From Perkinsus marinus ATCC 50983 (Eukaryota; Perkinsozoa; Perkinsida; Perkinsidae): DNA of 64,000 bases. A program made the position numbers and the translations under genes. Of this stretch, positions 11,530 through 23,350 are shown in pieces. Position 1 is the first letter of the stretch. The number at the start of each line of letters is the position of its first letter. The notes beneath the pieces were generated by a model. That model was given only the letters and a program-made list of their open reading frames with translations, made no database searches and was not told where the DNA came from. The DNA lies in assembly GCF_000006405.1 (NCBI RefSeq), contig NW_003211409.1:358867-422866 (forward strand), in the 5' to 3' direction.

Positions 11530-13100
11530 TTTTTCGTGAGTAGTTGAACTCACTAGTTGGTCCTGGCGTCTCCGCATGCCTCTGATGACCTTTCAATGTA
11601 TTTTAAGTCTTGTAGCATCAACAAGTCGACTGTTCGACTACTCATTATTCCTTACCTATGTTGCGAAGAACTCGTTTCTTCTGTTCTGTTGTACTGCTGG
11701 GGAAGAGTACTACAAGTAACTCCTCGGCCTAGTCTGCCATCGGAATCTTCCCAGACGAGTCCCGTCGAGGATCGAGTCACGTTGGGCTACGCAGTGCATA
11801 CTATCTCCGCTGAGCCGTGATTTCCGTCACGATTCGATGCGAATTTTTCCATGTACAATTTTGACAGTCATCCATCTCTCAATGTGCCTCATATGGTGCG
11901 TCTTTTTGGCTACTAGTCGCACTGCACACATTTAGCTAGTCGTATGAATATGATCTCCTCAGACAAGTCTGTTACATACCGGTCTTGTTCTGATCTATCA
12001 CTGGCGAGGTTCAACCGTGAAGGTCCTTGCTTTATACTAATGCTGATGGGGTAGTTCAAAGTGGAAGTCTATGAGATGGATGAGAATGTTGTGTTGAGGA
12101 GGGAGTGATTAAATGCAGATTGTATTCGTAGCAGCGCTCTGAGGGTGAGGCGTGGTAAACACTGACTGAGAAGGAAATTACGACGTTAATTACTAAACTG
12201 ACAAGTGCTCGGAGAGAACCTGAGATCATCTGATTAAAAGTCAAGTGCTCTACCATTACACTATTTGGGAGGTATGAACCGAGCCATTTCGAGACGATTC
12301 TATGTCGTTGATCCAATTCTTGCATTTTGCCTTGCCGGTCTATATGAGCCTCTTGATAAGTAGTCGAGGGCTTTAACCTTGTCAGAACAGCCCTGAGCTT
12401 TTAGTTAGTATAATGAGCTTTGTCCGAAAGGATTCTCTCCGAGCACACGGTATATGTTGCCCATCGTACCGAAGGATAAATCTCACGCTTCCTACAGGGA
12501 CGTGGAGTCGCCGACTTCGCTGGGTGTGGGCTCTATTAAAAGAAGTAGTAATGGCATTTTAACTCGTTAAGCGACAACGAAAGTTGTCGGATCTCAACTG
12601 TTGGTCATCCTAGTCGGTCTTAGTAGTTTGAGGGGTTATCGAGACGCTACGGGCGTTCAATGGGATTCTTGTGTTTGTTTAGTCTTCACTTGTAATAGAG
12701 AAAGACGGAGGGAAGGGATGAGAAAAATCCCATATCATCGGAGTCGGTAGGATTTTTCTCATAGGATTCTTTATTACGACATGACCACAGCCTTCTATGT
12801 GTTGGCATCGATATCGATAGTCATGGTACCAACTTAGAGTAAGAGGCGGAACCTGGATGATCATATGCCAACAAGGGGGACTGCGAGGCAGAAAAGGCAT
12901 GATATAGGGAAAAGGGTAGTGTAGGGAAGAAGAAGATGTTGAGCACGGTTGAACTGATGCGCTGTTTCCAGTGTCATTTCCTTTTCTGTGTTACGTATAT
13001 CGCTAATGGGGTGAAGAGGAAAAGACTAAAGAAAAGTATTGGGTGATCGGATAGAAGTTGAATGTTTGATAATTTGCTCAAATTTTGGGCACGATAACGT
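11530..13100. other. Intergenic region with a tRNA-like relic
   Basis: No convincing coding exon was found on either strand over about 1.6 kb. The only structured element is the tRNA-Lys-like sequence at 12199-12270. The promoter of the DEAH helicase gene should lie toward the right end. Confidence 0.5.
12199..12270 (-). pseudogene. tRNA-Lys(UUU)-like relic
   Basis: Read on the minus strand it gives a tRNA-like A box (TAGTGTAATGGTAGAGCAC) and a good anticodon arm with loop CTTTTAA, which is a lysine UUU anticodon. The T loop reads TTCTCT instead of TTCGA-N-T, the T stem has a mismatch, and the two acceptor strands do not pair. It is either a decayed tRNA gene or the head of a tRNA-derived SINE. 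It is not expected to be a functional tRNA. Confidence 0.45.
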
Positions 13101-15767
13101 ATGAGTAGTGTCGCCACTTCACCACCAAAAGTAGCAGTAGAGCACTATGTTCAAGGGAGGCCTAGGAAAGAGCTGTATGAGTATTGTCAGAAGAAAGGCT
13201 TCAAGCTTGACCTCCACTGTGATAGACGCGGTAGTATTGCCTCAATAGCTCGGGAGTTGACGAAGGAGTGGTATTGTCAGCCCCCACAGCACCGTGGATT
13301 TGCATTGCCAGTATTGGAGCCATTGGGAAAACTGCTGAGGGAACAGGTAGTGATGTAGAGCAACCGTGGTTGATCCTGAATGACCGTCCAGGTGCGAATA
13401 AAGCCAAGGCGGCCGATGAAGCGTGTTTGAAGGTTCTGCGGCTCTTGGGAGATTCACAGCTTTTGGAAGTAGCTAGCGGGAGGTAGTGCTGGGGCGGGTA
13501 GTACGTGGCGTACGGAACTGTGCTTGTTTAGTAAGAGGAAAGGAAAGAAGTCTGAAGGAGTTGATACGGCGGCAATGGAGTGGTAATAGGGGGGAGAAGG
13601 AATGCAATAAATTTCGTGGAAAAAATTTCATGTTTTGGTGAAAATTTTTTCATCGACTTCGATTGATCAAGAATGGTTTGCTAGGTATGAATGCAGCGAT
13701 CAAAGCACACCACCGACGACCTCCTCCCCGGGCGGTACGGTAGGATCTGGAATTGGTGTGGTATTCCGAGATGGTCCCGCAGGGTAATAGGGCACAGTGT
13801 TTGGTTTCGTCACCTGAGCTCAGGAGTTTCCTCGATACATTGAAGTGTCACAGGCCGTGATATGAAAAACACTAGTGAAAAACATATTCCACGACTACTG
13901 CATATCACCGCGAATATTGCGTTTTTCATGGAGTTTTACGCCATTCACGTAAAACGGGTGAAACTCTATTGTGATAATTTCAGTAGAAATTTACAGAATT
14001 TCCTTTTTTGACTACGTGCATAATTTCTCATCTATAGAGTAAAATCGTGAGCATTAGGTACAACTCTGATAATGCTAAGGCAGCTGTGTTTGAGTGGCTG
14101 AAGAGGAGGAAGGTAGTGTAGATGGGAGATCACTTGAATGACTGCAAGGTGATCAGAGTGCTGTCGTTGCTATGGAAATTGCTCGTTTTATTATCTTGTA
14201 ACGTGGTCTTCGTTCTGATGGAGCTCGTCCGAGGAAGTTGATGGGAACGTTCGTGGTGTGGTGACGGAGGGATTTCGGGAATAGACGAGGGTGTGGTATT
14301 ATATTGCTAATATTGGAGTCTCAGATGCCGACAGGTTTCACATATCGTCCTGTTAACCCCAAGCAGCCCTCTACAGCGGGATGGACGGCACAGTATAACC
14401 AAACAGTACCAGGGTAAGGCACGGTGCGATCATGAGTTGGCTGGATGCTGCTGTGCTCAGTGAAGAGCTCCGACTGCAGTTCAGCGAAACGGCTAGCAAT
14501 AAGAAAACAGCGTCGCAGTATCTTGCATTGGACATTTGTAGTTTTCTGTATGAGAAGGGGCTTATATCGGCTAACACGGGGAAGAGCGTAAGTGGGGTGA
14601 GGGCCGGGTGAATCGGGGAGAAAGGGTAGTGTAGGTGACGATGAGTAATGGAGTTACCAACCAAATGCAGCGGACGTCAGCTAATGCAATGCCGAAACCC
14701 GCGGACTTGCCTAAGCCTATCGTGGATGATATTCTCACGAGTTTGGGGAAGTGGAATGTAGGTTGTTGCTAGTGTTGTTATGGTTGTTAGTGTTGTTGTT
14801 GTTGTTGTTATTGTTGTTGTTGTCATTGTTATTGTTGCTAGTATTGTTTTTTGCTTTTATTGTTGTTATTGTTGTTATTGTTGTTATTATTATTATTGTT
14901 ATTGTTGTTATTGTCGTTAGTATTGTTTTTATTGGTCGTTGTTGTTGTTATTGTTGTTGGCCGAGATGAGCATTAGTGTATCAGATAGAGTTGCCGTCGC
15001 CCCCTCCCCCGACTGAGCGATATGTACAGCTCCTGCCGTGTCTGAGGGTAGAGCCGAGTCCTATCACAAGCGGGCCTGATATTGAATCAATACAGTGGCA
15101 GGAGCCTAACGGTGAGAACCATTACTATATAGAGATTCATCTTGGTTTGGCGAAGTGATAGGAAATGATAATTGCGTACAGTATGCGCGATCTGAGGACC
15201 CAGTTTCGTGTGGCAGCCCAAATTCCTAGCTATTGCTCAATCTGAATTTTTTTTCATAGATACTCTCCGAACATGATTATATTTGTTCGAATATGTCACG
15301 GACTTGTTTCTGTATTCTAACCGCATACCGCGTTTTGCCTACACCAGGAGTGCAAAGTGATATGGTCGAGACAAAATTTTCAATGTTGAGGGTATGACTT
15401 GATGATTATGAAATCGTTGTCAACTGATCCACATTTTTACTACATTTGATGTTATTCGAAAATGACATATAAACGCTGAAAATTGTGTAGGTATTTCTCT
15501 GCATAACGTTTGATGTTTCCCTCACAATTTCGTACCATCTTTTGATCACATCTTACTCTATATAATGCATGTCATGTAGGCACTTACGATCCTTGGAAGC
15601 AAGTTGATATCATCCCAACGGAATCGGAGGCGACCGTTAGCAGCCGAGCCAGGGAGGAGAGGGCTGAGAGGCAAAGGTAGCTGAAATGCATATTCTACGT
15701 TCGAAGGTCATTATGAAAGTTTTGCAATGTATAGTCGAAGTGAAAGCTTTCTGTGGTGAAAGTAGTC

Positions 15768-15818
<51 letters not shown>

Positions 15819-18800
15819 AAAGCGTGATGGGAATACAACCAGAAACTGGCGCTTGAATTTGGGCGGTTTTCCTCGGGCTTGTTGAGTGAAGAAAAGGATG
15901 AACTGACGGGCGGTCGACGTAGGTACTTGGTGTCTCATCCCTTCCGAGAGGAGCTTCCCGTGGACCAATTTCGAGACAAGTTGTTGAGCATGATTGACCA
16001 GGAGCAGGTATGGAAACTAGCGTTGGAATATTTGTTTGCTCTGCTCAGCTGAGCTTACGAGTTTCCTCGCTAATTATATACGAATTACAGTAGGAATGAA
16101 CAGAAGCGAATGAGAATTTCTCACACATTCCGTATTGTCACTGACAATGTGCATATTATCCAACACTGATCAAGACGTTCGAGTATGTTCATGGTCACTT
16201 CAGGTCGTGCTGGTATCGGGTGCTACTGGGTCTGGCAAGACGACGCAGGTGCCGCAGTTTATACTAGATCACTATATTATGAACGATAGAGCGACGAGCT
16301 GTAACGTGGTGGTTACGCAACCTAGGTAAGAGGGAGGGAACAAGTTTATTGGAATCATCGAAGAGAAATTTTCATTTTTCTGAGGGGAAAGTTGTTAGTG
16401 TGGCGGAGCGATATTTCCTAGGCGTGTTGGTATGGAATCCGAGCGATCGGTAGTGATGAAATAGCATTGGCACTCCTGTGTGATGGTAAAGTCAAATCCC
16501 AGTGTTGGAATATATATATATCTGGTGTCTTAATCTGATCTCAGGAGTTTTTTCATCACATGTTGGAGCTTAGCGCACGATTTTTGGAAAATTTATACGG
16601 GAACCAAAATTTTCTCATTGTCAGCAATGTGCATGGTTGACGATGCGTATATTGTCCTACACTGATGAATTCGGCATTCCCATTCGTATGGTATGTTCTG
16701 TCCTCAGACGGATTGCCGCTATCTCTGTGGCAGCTCGAGTGGCCGCGGAAAGGGGCGAGGTGGTTGGTGCCAACACTGTTGGGTACAGCGTGAGGTTTGA
16801 TACCAAGAACCCTCAGAGACCATATGGCTCGGTAGGTGGTGGTGATATTTGCACGCACGCGCAAGACTATTCATGTGGTAGATCCAGTACTGCACGACGG
16901 GAACGTTGCTAAGACGTTTACGTCGGGGGCTGAAAGGCATCTCGCATATTGTTGTCGATGAAATACATGAACGCGACCTTCAAACTGACTTTCTCTTAGC
17001 AATTCTGAAGAGGTACGTTGCTGCTTACTTGGTCACACTTACGTTATTGTTTTTTTTCGATTTCAGTCATGTGATTGGCCGTACGGGAATTCGTATTGTC
17101 CTCATGAGTGCTACTGCCGATGTAGAGCATTTCGTTTGGTATTATGGACTCTCGGAGGGAAGACAAACACTGCATGTGAGAAGACAGCAACATCAGGTGA
17201 GTAGAGATAACTGAGATTTCCTAACAGACGCGATATGCGCCAACACCGAGGGCTTGATTTTTTCTGGACAAATTTGAAAATTTATCATTTCACGCTTACG
17301 AAGTAGTGTTTTAGGCTGCGAAAAAATACGCTCATGAGACGTTTGAAATTATTATTGATTTTTTTGTGCGATTCTACTCCTGAGATCGTTGGTGAATTTT
17401 CATAGTAAGGTGGGGTAACCCCTGAGCTCAGCTGAGAGAACCAAACATATATCTCAACACGGGCGAATTTCACTTGGATTTTCCCTCACTCCTGTGGTGT
17501 GTGGTCGCCTCTGTTCTGCGGCTTTCGCGTACGCTAGCAGTGGTCCTGCTCAGGTCACTACTTATTATCTTGAAGACATATGTCAATTGATCGACTACGA
17601 CCCTCACTTCAGGCGATCTCAGGCGAATAGTTCGTCCATTGGGGACTCCATGTTTAGGGTTAATTGCAACATGAATGTGAGAGGAGAAAGGATTTTGGTA
17701 TCGCATGAGTTTTTCTCTTAGTCTCGGCAAGTGCTCGGACGTGGGTACTCACCGAGGGTGATTGAAGGCGTTGAGTCTATTGACGAACGAGAGCTACCGA
17801 CTCATCTTATAGTAAGCATACTTCAGTGGACGGCACATACACATGGTGTCGAGGTGAGCCTATGGGAATCGATTTTTCGTATAGGGCTAAGTCGACTTCA
17901 TTATTGGTGAATACAGTTATAGGTGGATCGTGAGGATTCAGTGGGGTAATTTGAGATCATAAATCGTCCAAATCTGTTGAGAAATTATCCACCAAGTTCG
18001 AGCGTGCCTCGGAAATTTTTGAAAAGTGTCTATTCGCTGACTCGATGTTGCTGGAGTTTTATATAATGTGAAATGTGCTTACCTTAGGGTGGAGCTGTTG
18101 TTGTGTTCTTGCCCGGTTGGCCGTCCATCCAGGGTCTGTTATGGGTGCTGAGACAGGAGCCGGAGATCACTGCTATCTTCGACCTCTTACCGTTACACTC
18201 ACAGATCCCACCGGAGGTAGGGTACATCTCTATAACGTTCGACAACAGTTTTTATTGTCAGGACCAACAAAAAGTATTTCAAAAACCCCCACCTGGACGA
18301 CGGAAATGCATTTTGTCTACCAACATTGCGGAAACTTCGCTTACTATTGAGGACGCGGTGAGACTATGGCTTATAGTTCACTTGAGTGCTGGTATTCCCT
18401 CGATCAGGTTTATATCATTGATACGTGTAAGTGCAAGTTGAAGTACTTCCATTCTGAACGGCAAATGTCCAGTCTGGACGTTTCCTGGGCTGGTGAGCAA
18501 CAATGAGGTTCTCTAGAGTTCGATAGTTTTTCCTTCCCGTGATAGGCAAATCTAACTGCAAGCAACGTCGTGGACGATGTGGCCGAGTTCGAGACGGGTA
18601 AGTGGCGTATATTGTGTGTGCGCTTGTCTTATGCAAATGTATGAAAATTTGACTTCTCGGCTAATACGGCGAATATTCATATAATCTCATTATAATCGGG
18701 ATGGCCGAAAAAGGGAGAAATAATGATGAAAAAATGGCCGAGAATTGTCAAAATTTCATGCATTTGCATGAAAAAAGCACGCACAGTAGTCGAAGCGTGG

Positions 18801-20565
18801 CTCAGAGTTTACTTGAGGCTCATAGAAACTAAGACTCGAATTCGGGTAGAAATGTACAGTAACTAATAGACTTTTCATATTGTCGCTAACACGCGTAGTT
18901 GATGAACATGTGCATATTTCCCACTGTCGCACTGTAGGTTCTGTTTTCGCCTGATTACGAAGGCCCGATACGAGCATTTGCAGGAACACATTATGCCCGA
19001 GATGATGAGATGCGAGATGATGGAACCAGTAGGAGTGGAGCTAAGAAGAGCCAATGGTCACGGCTTGGGCTTTAGATATTGGCTATTCTACGACTACGTT
19101 TGGGAGATCCTCGATATGTGTTGCATAATTGCATTGATCCGCCGCCACCTCAAGCGGTTGAAGATGCGCTCAAGAAACTGATGACTATGAGAGCTGTTGA
19201 GGTGAGGGCGTTTTTTTTCGGCTACTTTAGTTGCTTTTTGCCGAATTTTAGAGGCTTGGATCCTCTTTGACGGTATTATGAATAACTGTGATTCGTACAG
19301 CATTGGAAAAATATTCACCCGCACCTCCCGACTGTGGCTTTTCTCGAGTCTTCGAGTGACGGATATCTTGACCCTGGATACCTTGTATATTTACAAACTC
19401 GTTGGCTCTAGGGTGTTTTGTTTTTCTTCAGGGCAACACTGGGAAGCTATCGGACATCGGAGTGTTCCTCGCCGACCTTCCAGCGGACCCCCCTGTGGGC
19501 TTGTCCTTGATATATTCTCTCATACTAGGGTAAGTACAACACTGCCTCGTGAGTGCTGTTAACTCTAGTTTTGTTCATCAGCGTCTTTGACAAGGCAGTG
19601 ACTATAGCTGCTATGCTCTGTCAAGGAGATCCAAGTGCTCTGTCTGTCCAGGATAAGGATACACCTCCCAACGGTGAGTTGATGGAAGAACTCATCTAGG
19701 GACTTGAATTTTTTGAACAGCCCAACTGGAGCCGGAGAATATGATGTTTGGGTACGCCGTGAGCGACATCTCGGACCACGCCCATTTGGTAGAGGTGTTC
19801 GAGCAATGGGATAGGCTTTACTCTAATTACGGCCATCAGCGAGCTTCCGATTTCGCTTGGAGGAGTGGATACAACAACAGAAGTCTTGTAGCAGTGCGCA
19901 ATACACGAAGACAACTCCTGGACTTCGTTTATCAGAAGGGCCCCGCTTTGATCGCTACGAAGACTGAGTAAGCTGAGCTACTACTTCATGCGTCATTTTA
20001 GTGGTGGTCATTCTTGTCAGAGCACCAGCGGTGAAGCAGTGGCAGCTACTGACGGCTTGTTTGGCCGCCGCGCTGTCACCAAAGTTCGCGTTGCATGATA
20101 CGGGAAAGCAGGCGTGGGTCCAGTACACTGAGCGCGCCAAGATAGATAGGGCTTCGAGGTGAGGCTCGAGGCTCGTTTGTCTCGGTGNNNNNNNNNNNNN
20201 NNNNNNNNNNNNNNNNNNNNNNNNNNNNNNNNNNNNNNNNNNNNNNNNNNNNNNNNNNNNNNNNNNNNNNNNNNNNNNNNNNNNNNNCGATACGAGTCTC
20301 TGAGGCCCTCGGGGTCATCCTCGGTACGGGTGTTCGGACGGCGATCGATACGACAATGGACATCTACGCACAGGTGAGAACACATCACTAAATTGGAGAG
20401 CATTTTCCGTAGGCTCTCAATGGTCGAGGCCTCGAGCTGTCTGCCTTGGATTACATCGAGGATGTTCGCAAGTTGCTGTATGAAATTATGGACGGTGTTT
20501 CTGTTCATTTTGGAAAGCGAGACCGTAACGGCAATATGCTGTCCAAACGTGTGCCATCTCCTTAA
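13101..20565 (+). CDS. DEAH-box RNA helicase with dsRBD-like N-terminus
   Basis: This gene has many exons across a 100-N gap. The N-terminus shows three dsRNA-binding-like pieces: [17 protein letters not shown] with [19 protein letters not shown], then [14 protein letters not shown], then [19 protein letters not shown]. The helicase core follows in order: motif [15 protein letters not shown] (about 16225), Ia [16 protein letters not shown], motif II DEIH in [14 protein letters not shown] (about 16955), motif III MSATAD (about 17105), [11 protein letters not shown] (about 18090), motif [14 protein letters not shown] (about 18315), motif [14 protein letters not shown] (about 18565). The ratchet/HA2 and OB-fold regions follow, and the C-terminus ends KRVPSP at 20565. 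This order fits the DHX9/DHX36/DHX57 group, which unwinds structured RNA. Several introns are 190-575 bp and carry a repeat family, while others are about 45-60 bp. The end of the OB region is interrupted by the gap. Confidence 0.9.
13793..13837 (-). repeat. Dispersed intronic repeat, copy A
   Basis: The reverse complement reads GAGGAAACTCCTGAGCTCAG and then ACCAAACAC, matching the family core (see copies B-F). It lies inside the 575-bp helicase intron 13483-14057, together with a small hairpin at 13933-13955 (GTTTTACG/CGTAAAAC). Confidence 0.65.
14756..14960 (+). repeat. (GTT/ATT)n microsatellite in an intron
   Basis: About 200 bp of imperfect trinucleotide repeats (GTTGTTGTT, ATTGTTATT). 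They start just after a GTAGGT donor and end before the exon that reads [19 protein letters not shown]. They therefore form most of one intron of the DEAH helicase gene. The plus-strand ORF of leucine and valine runs through it is an artefact of the repeat. Confidence 0.9.
15768..15818 (+). repeat. (TAG)17 microsatellite in an intron
   Basis: This near-perfect TAG trinucleotide run lies between helicase exons ending [10 protein letters not shown] (about 15677) and starting [16 protein letters not shown] (about 15832). In one plus-strand frame it is a run of stop codons, so it cannot be exonic in that frame. Confidence 0.9.
16020..16070 (-). repeat. Dispersed intronic repeat, copy B
   Basis: The reverse complement reads GCGAGGAAACTC, then AAGCTCAGCTGAG, then CAAACAAATATTCCAACGC, matching the family core. 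It sits in helicase intron 16008-16203, between the exon ending LLSMIDQEQ and the Walker A exon. The right flank (ATTGTCACTGACAATGTGCATATT) resembles the flank of copies C and G. Confidence 0.75.
16500..16555 (-). repeat. Dispersed intronic repeat, copy C
   Basis: The reverse complement reads AAACTCCTGAGATCAG, then ATATATATATATTCCAACAC. It lies in the 382-bp helicase intron 16326-16707. A downstream stretch near 16620-16665 repeats the ATTGTC..CAATGTGCAT..TTGTCCTACACTGAT sequence found beside copy B. Confidence 0.7.
17406..17464 (+). repeat. Dispersed intronic repeat, copy D
   Basis: The forward strand reads CCCTGAGCTCAGCTGAG, then CAAACATATATCTCAACAC. It is inside the 357-bp helicase intron 17197-17553. 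Upstream sequence (TTCTACTCCTGAGATCG..TTTTCATAGTAAG) aligns loosely with the extended flank of copy E. Confidence 0.75.
18799..18863 (-). repeat. Dispersed intronic repeat, partial copy G
   Basis: The reverse complement shares the extended left flank of copy E: ACTGTACA, then TCTACCCGAATTCG, then a TTTCTAT stretch and CAAGT-AACTCTGAG. It lies in the 340-bp helicase intron 18598-18937. The 3' half of the core is lost or diverged. Confidence 0.55.
20188..20287. other. Assembly gap of 100 N
   Basis: Exactly 100 N, the usual placeholder for a gap of unknown length. It falls inside the DEAH helicase gene, between the OB-fold exon (about 20021-20158) and the last two exons. Those exons still fit the C-terminal tail of DHX36-type helicases, so the join looks correct. 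Confidence 0.95.
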
Positions 20566-20870
20566 TCGCGAGATTCAACTTGACGTGGTGATACTAATTT
20601 CAGCCTATCGGCCGCTTGCGTTCGGGTTCGTTCTCTTTGAGGCGGGTCTGACCGTGTTTCAAGTCTAGGATGACTCGTCTCGGACGGGCGTCATCTCTTC
20701 CAAGGTTACTACCCGGGGACTGTGCTTGGTGTGTGGCGTTTCTGTGTGATATGCATCTTCTTTGCCTTGGTATTCTTTTCGCAGTCTGAAGACACTTATT
20801 GTTCTCCTTCCAATTCACTCGCGTGTCGAGTCGTCTATTGAGCCGTGTACTATACGCCAGAAGTTCGAAA

Positions 20871-22071
20871 ATGAATAACAATAGCAATAACGTTATGTTA
20901 GAGGGAGGGCAAGACACTGATGGTCGCAAATTCAGCAGTCTACAAGGTAACCGACTGTTTTTTTCTCAACCTGGAAAGTGAACTCATTGACAGATATGTG
21001 GAGCGAGAAGCTTTCTGCTGGCTCTGATGAGTGGTACGGTAAGGCAGTGTCCTATTGGGAGAATCAGCCTTCTTCCGATGACGGGGTGAGGCTATTGCTT
21101 GCGAGTACGTAGGCTGGCATCTCAATTTAATAGGTCCTCCAAGGCTTTGAAGGGCTGTCGCCAACAGACGTGATGGGCTCTCTCAAGTTCCTCGATACGA
21201 TAGAGAGAAAAGTCCCCAACCCCCCGATGTATACCAACTTTTGAGCACTTCTAATTCACTGAGTGATTTTCCAGGTTCCGCACTGTGGTGGACTGCGGTG
21301 CTGGAATCGGGCGAGTCAGTCGGGAAGTCTTGACACAGCGATTCCGTGAGGAACTGTCATTGATGTATGTGGCGCTGATGTTGCCGTTTCAGAAACGATA
21401 GATCTCGTCGAACCTTGTGCTAACCTCCTTGATACGGCCAGGAAGACTCTCAGTCCTGCCGCCACTGCACCTTGCCATGTGGAGAGGTGCGCTAGGAGCT
21501 CCCCATTCACACAGTCGTGAACGCCCTTTGGATAGGTTCTTGCAAATGGGTGTTCAAGACTTCAACCCAGAGCTTGGTCGTTATGATATGATATGGAACC
21601 AATGGTGTCTCCTGTAGCTCGTTGATGAGAGCTATGATGAAAGCGCACTGGGTTTGCTTCCTGTTAGGTATCTCACCGATGAGGACCTCGTAGCGTATCT
21701 CAAGCGTTGCAAGGCTGCCTTAGCTCCCAAGGTCAGGGGGGTTGCTTCACTCCAGACGCTCTAGAGTTCTGCAGTGTTCGCCTCTATTATTTGTTAACAG
21801 TCCTTGTGACAGTTATGATCTGTTTTAGGGCGGCGTAGTAGTCGTGAAGGAGAATGTGGTTATTGAGGGTAAGTTCGTGGTCGATAAAGACGACAACTCC
21901 ATCACTCGCACGGACTCCCAGTACAAGACGTTGTTCGCACGAGCAGGGCTGAGCTTAGTGCTGGAAATGATACAACCTCACTGGCCAGACGTAAGGTGTG
22001 GGGTGAATTGCTTCTCTGAGTGTTCTACTGATTAGGATCTCTTCCCGGTGAAAATGTACTGCTTGCGATGA
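20871..22071 (+). CDS. NTMT1: Protein N-terminal methyltransferase (NTMT1 type)
   Basis: This SAM-dependent enzyme methylates the alpha-amino group of proteins starting X-Pro-Lys after Met removal. The start at 20871 gives MNNNSNNVMLEGGQD. Spliced exons then read WYGKAVSYWENQPSSDDG, GFEGLSPTDVMGSLKFL, the SAM-binding loop VDCGAGIGRVS (about 21292), a DLVEPCANLLDTARKTL helix, DFNPELGRYDMIWNQWCL, YLTDEDLVAYLKRCKAAL, GGVVVVKENVVIEGKFVVD, LFARAGLSLVLEMIQPHWP and the end DLFPVKMYCLR. The order and spacing match human NTMT1 throughout, including the VIWIQW-like motif and the conserved post-core KDN/KEN segment. About seven introns of 45-70 bp are present. It looks complete. One exon around 21340-21500 was not fully resolved. 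Confidence 0.92.
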
Positions 22072-23350
22072 AGAGCTATTCAAGCAACGTTCACATCCTG
22101 TTTCTCTGTACACTCTACTGGTTTGAGTTGCTAGTAATGACGTAAAGACCCACCCATAAGTCCTGTGGAAATTGACGAACAACTAATTCCATACTGCCAG
22201 ACTTCAGTCGATGGAAGCATCCAGAAATACCACGCGCTTTGGAAACTCAAGTGTCACTGCTGTCAAAGCTAAACCACTTTCCAGACTCGAAATTATGTTC
22301 ATCGGGAACTACGTCTTTTCTGAAACTGGACAATAAGGCGCACATATTTCAACCACTCGACACGAGGCTTCTCTCTGGGAGAGGGCATGAAACCGTTGGG
22401 ACAGCTCGTCTTTTAAATTCCGAGACTTGAAGACAAACTCCTCGACAAGAACAAAATAGCTTCACGGCGTGTGTCAGGTTAAAGTCCAACGTCGTCGCCG
22501 TTTGGTTAGACTTGGTGCCGATGTGCTAGCCACTTGATGAGCTCTTTGTTGCGTTAAATATTCCACTCCTGGGCGCGTGGGTCTGGTGGGCTGGAAGGCA
22601 GGAGATGTCTGCGGCTTCCAGCCCTCGAAGCATCGAGTCAGTCCGACGGGCGCCTTTATCGGCGCCGCGCGGGTCGCCGGTCGACCGACCGATGCTTGCT
22701 CCCGGGAGTAGTGGGCTGGGATGAAATAAGTCAAGCACGGCATGCGCCGGCTGCCTTCGTAATGTCGTGATGATGTACGCTCGCACGAGCCGTTTCGCTA
22801 CGCACGCTGAACAAGGATAGTGGTCGCACCACGGATGATACACACGCGTACTACCAGTGCGCACGGTGTGACACGCCCTTCGTATCGATATTCAACTTGT
22901 GTTAACTTGTTAACTCGTATTATTCAGTTAGTTCGAAACGCTGCAGAACGCACAGAAGGAGAAGACCAGACCACCTCATTCCCTCCCGACAGGATCCACT
23001 CTTCACCGCGGGGATGTGTCCAACGACCGAAACAAGCTTCACGGTGAAGCTCGAAAACTCGAAGTTGCTTATCAGAGGAGATCGAGTCCGACGCACTCCG
23101 ATTATCCGATACGCCATGAGAGTCTCGAAAATGCACCATGCGATGCTTTCTGGTACACAGATGGACAGTAAGCATGTACAAGGTCATTAGATCGTAGGAG
23201 CGAGTCCTCCAGCATAGCCCACACACAAGCATTCAAACTAGTGGTTCGCATACTCCTCTAAAAGTAAGACTCCACCAAACAATATCGGGCAAAGACGTTC
23301 TGTTAAAATGCGTAAGCACATGGGATACATCAGCTTAGTTTGAGTAAATG
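22072..23350. other. Intergenic region
   Basis: No coding exon could be supported in about 1.3 kb. A GC-rich block (about 22600-22720) contains short palindromes such as GGCGCCTTTATCGGCGCC and CGGTCGACCGACCG. Small ORFs on both strands there look like composition effects. Confidence 0.45.

Noticed and set aside
14751-14969. ORF of leucine/valine/isoleucine runs resembling a membrane protein
   Set aside because: It is the (GTT/ATT)n microsatellite read in frame, inside an intron of the helicase gene.
22474-22864. Minus-strand ORFs in a GC-rich block
   Set aside because: Open frames are expected from base composition. There are no family patterns, and overlapping frames are equally open.
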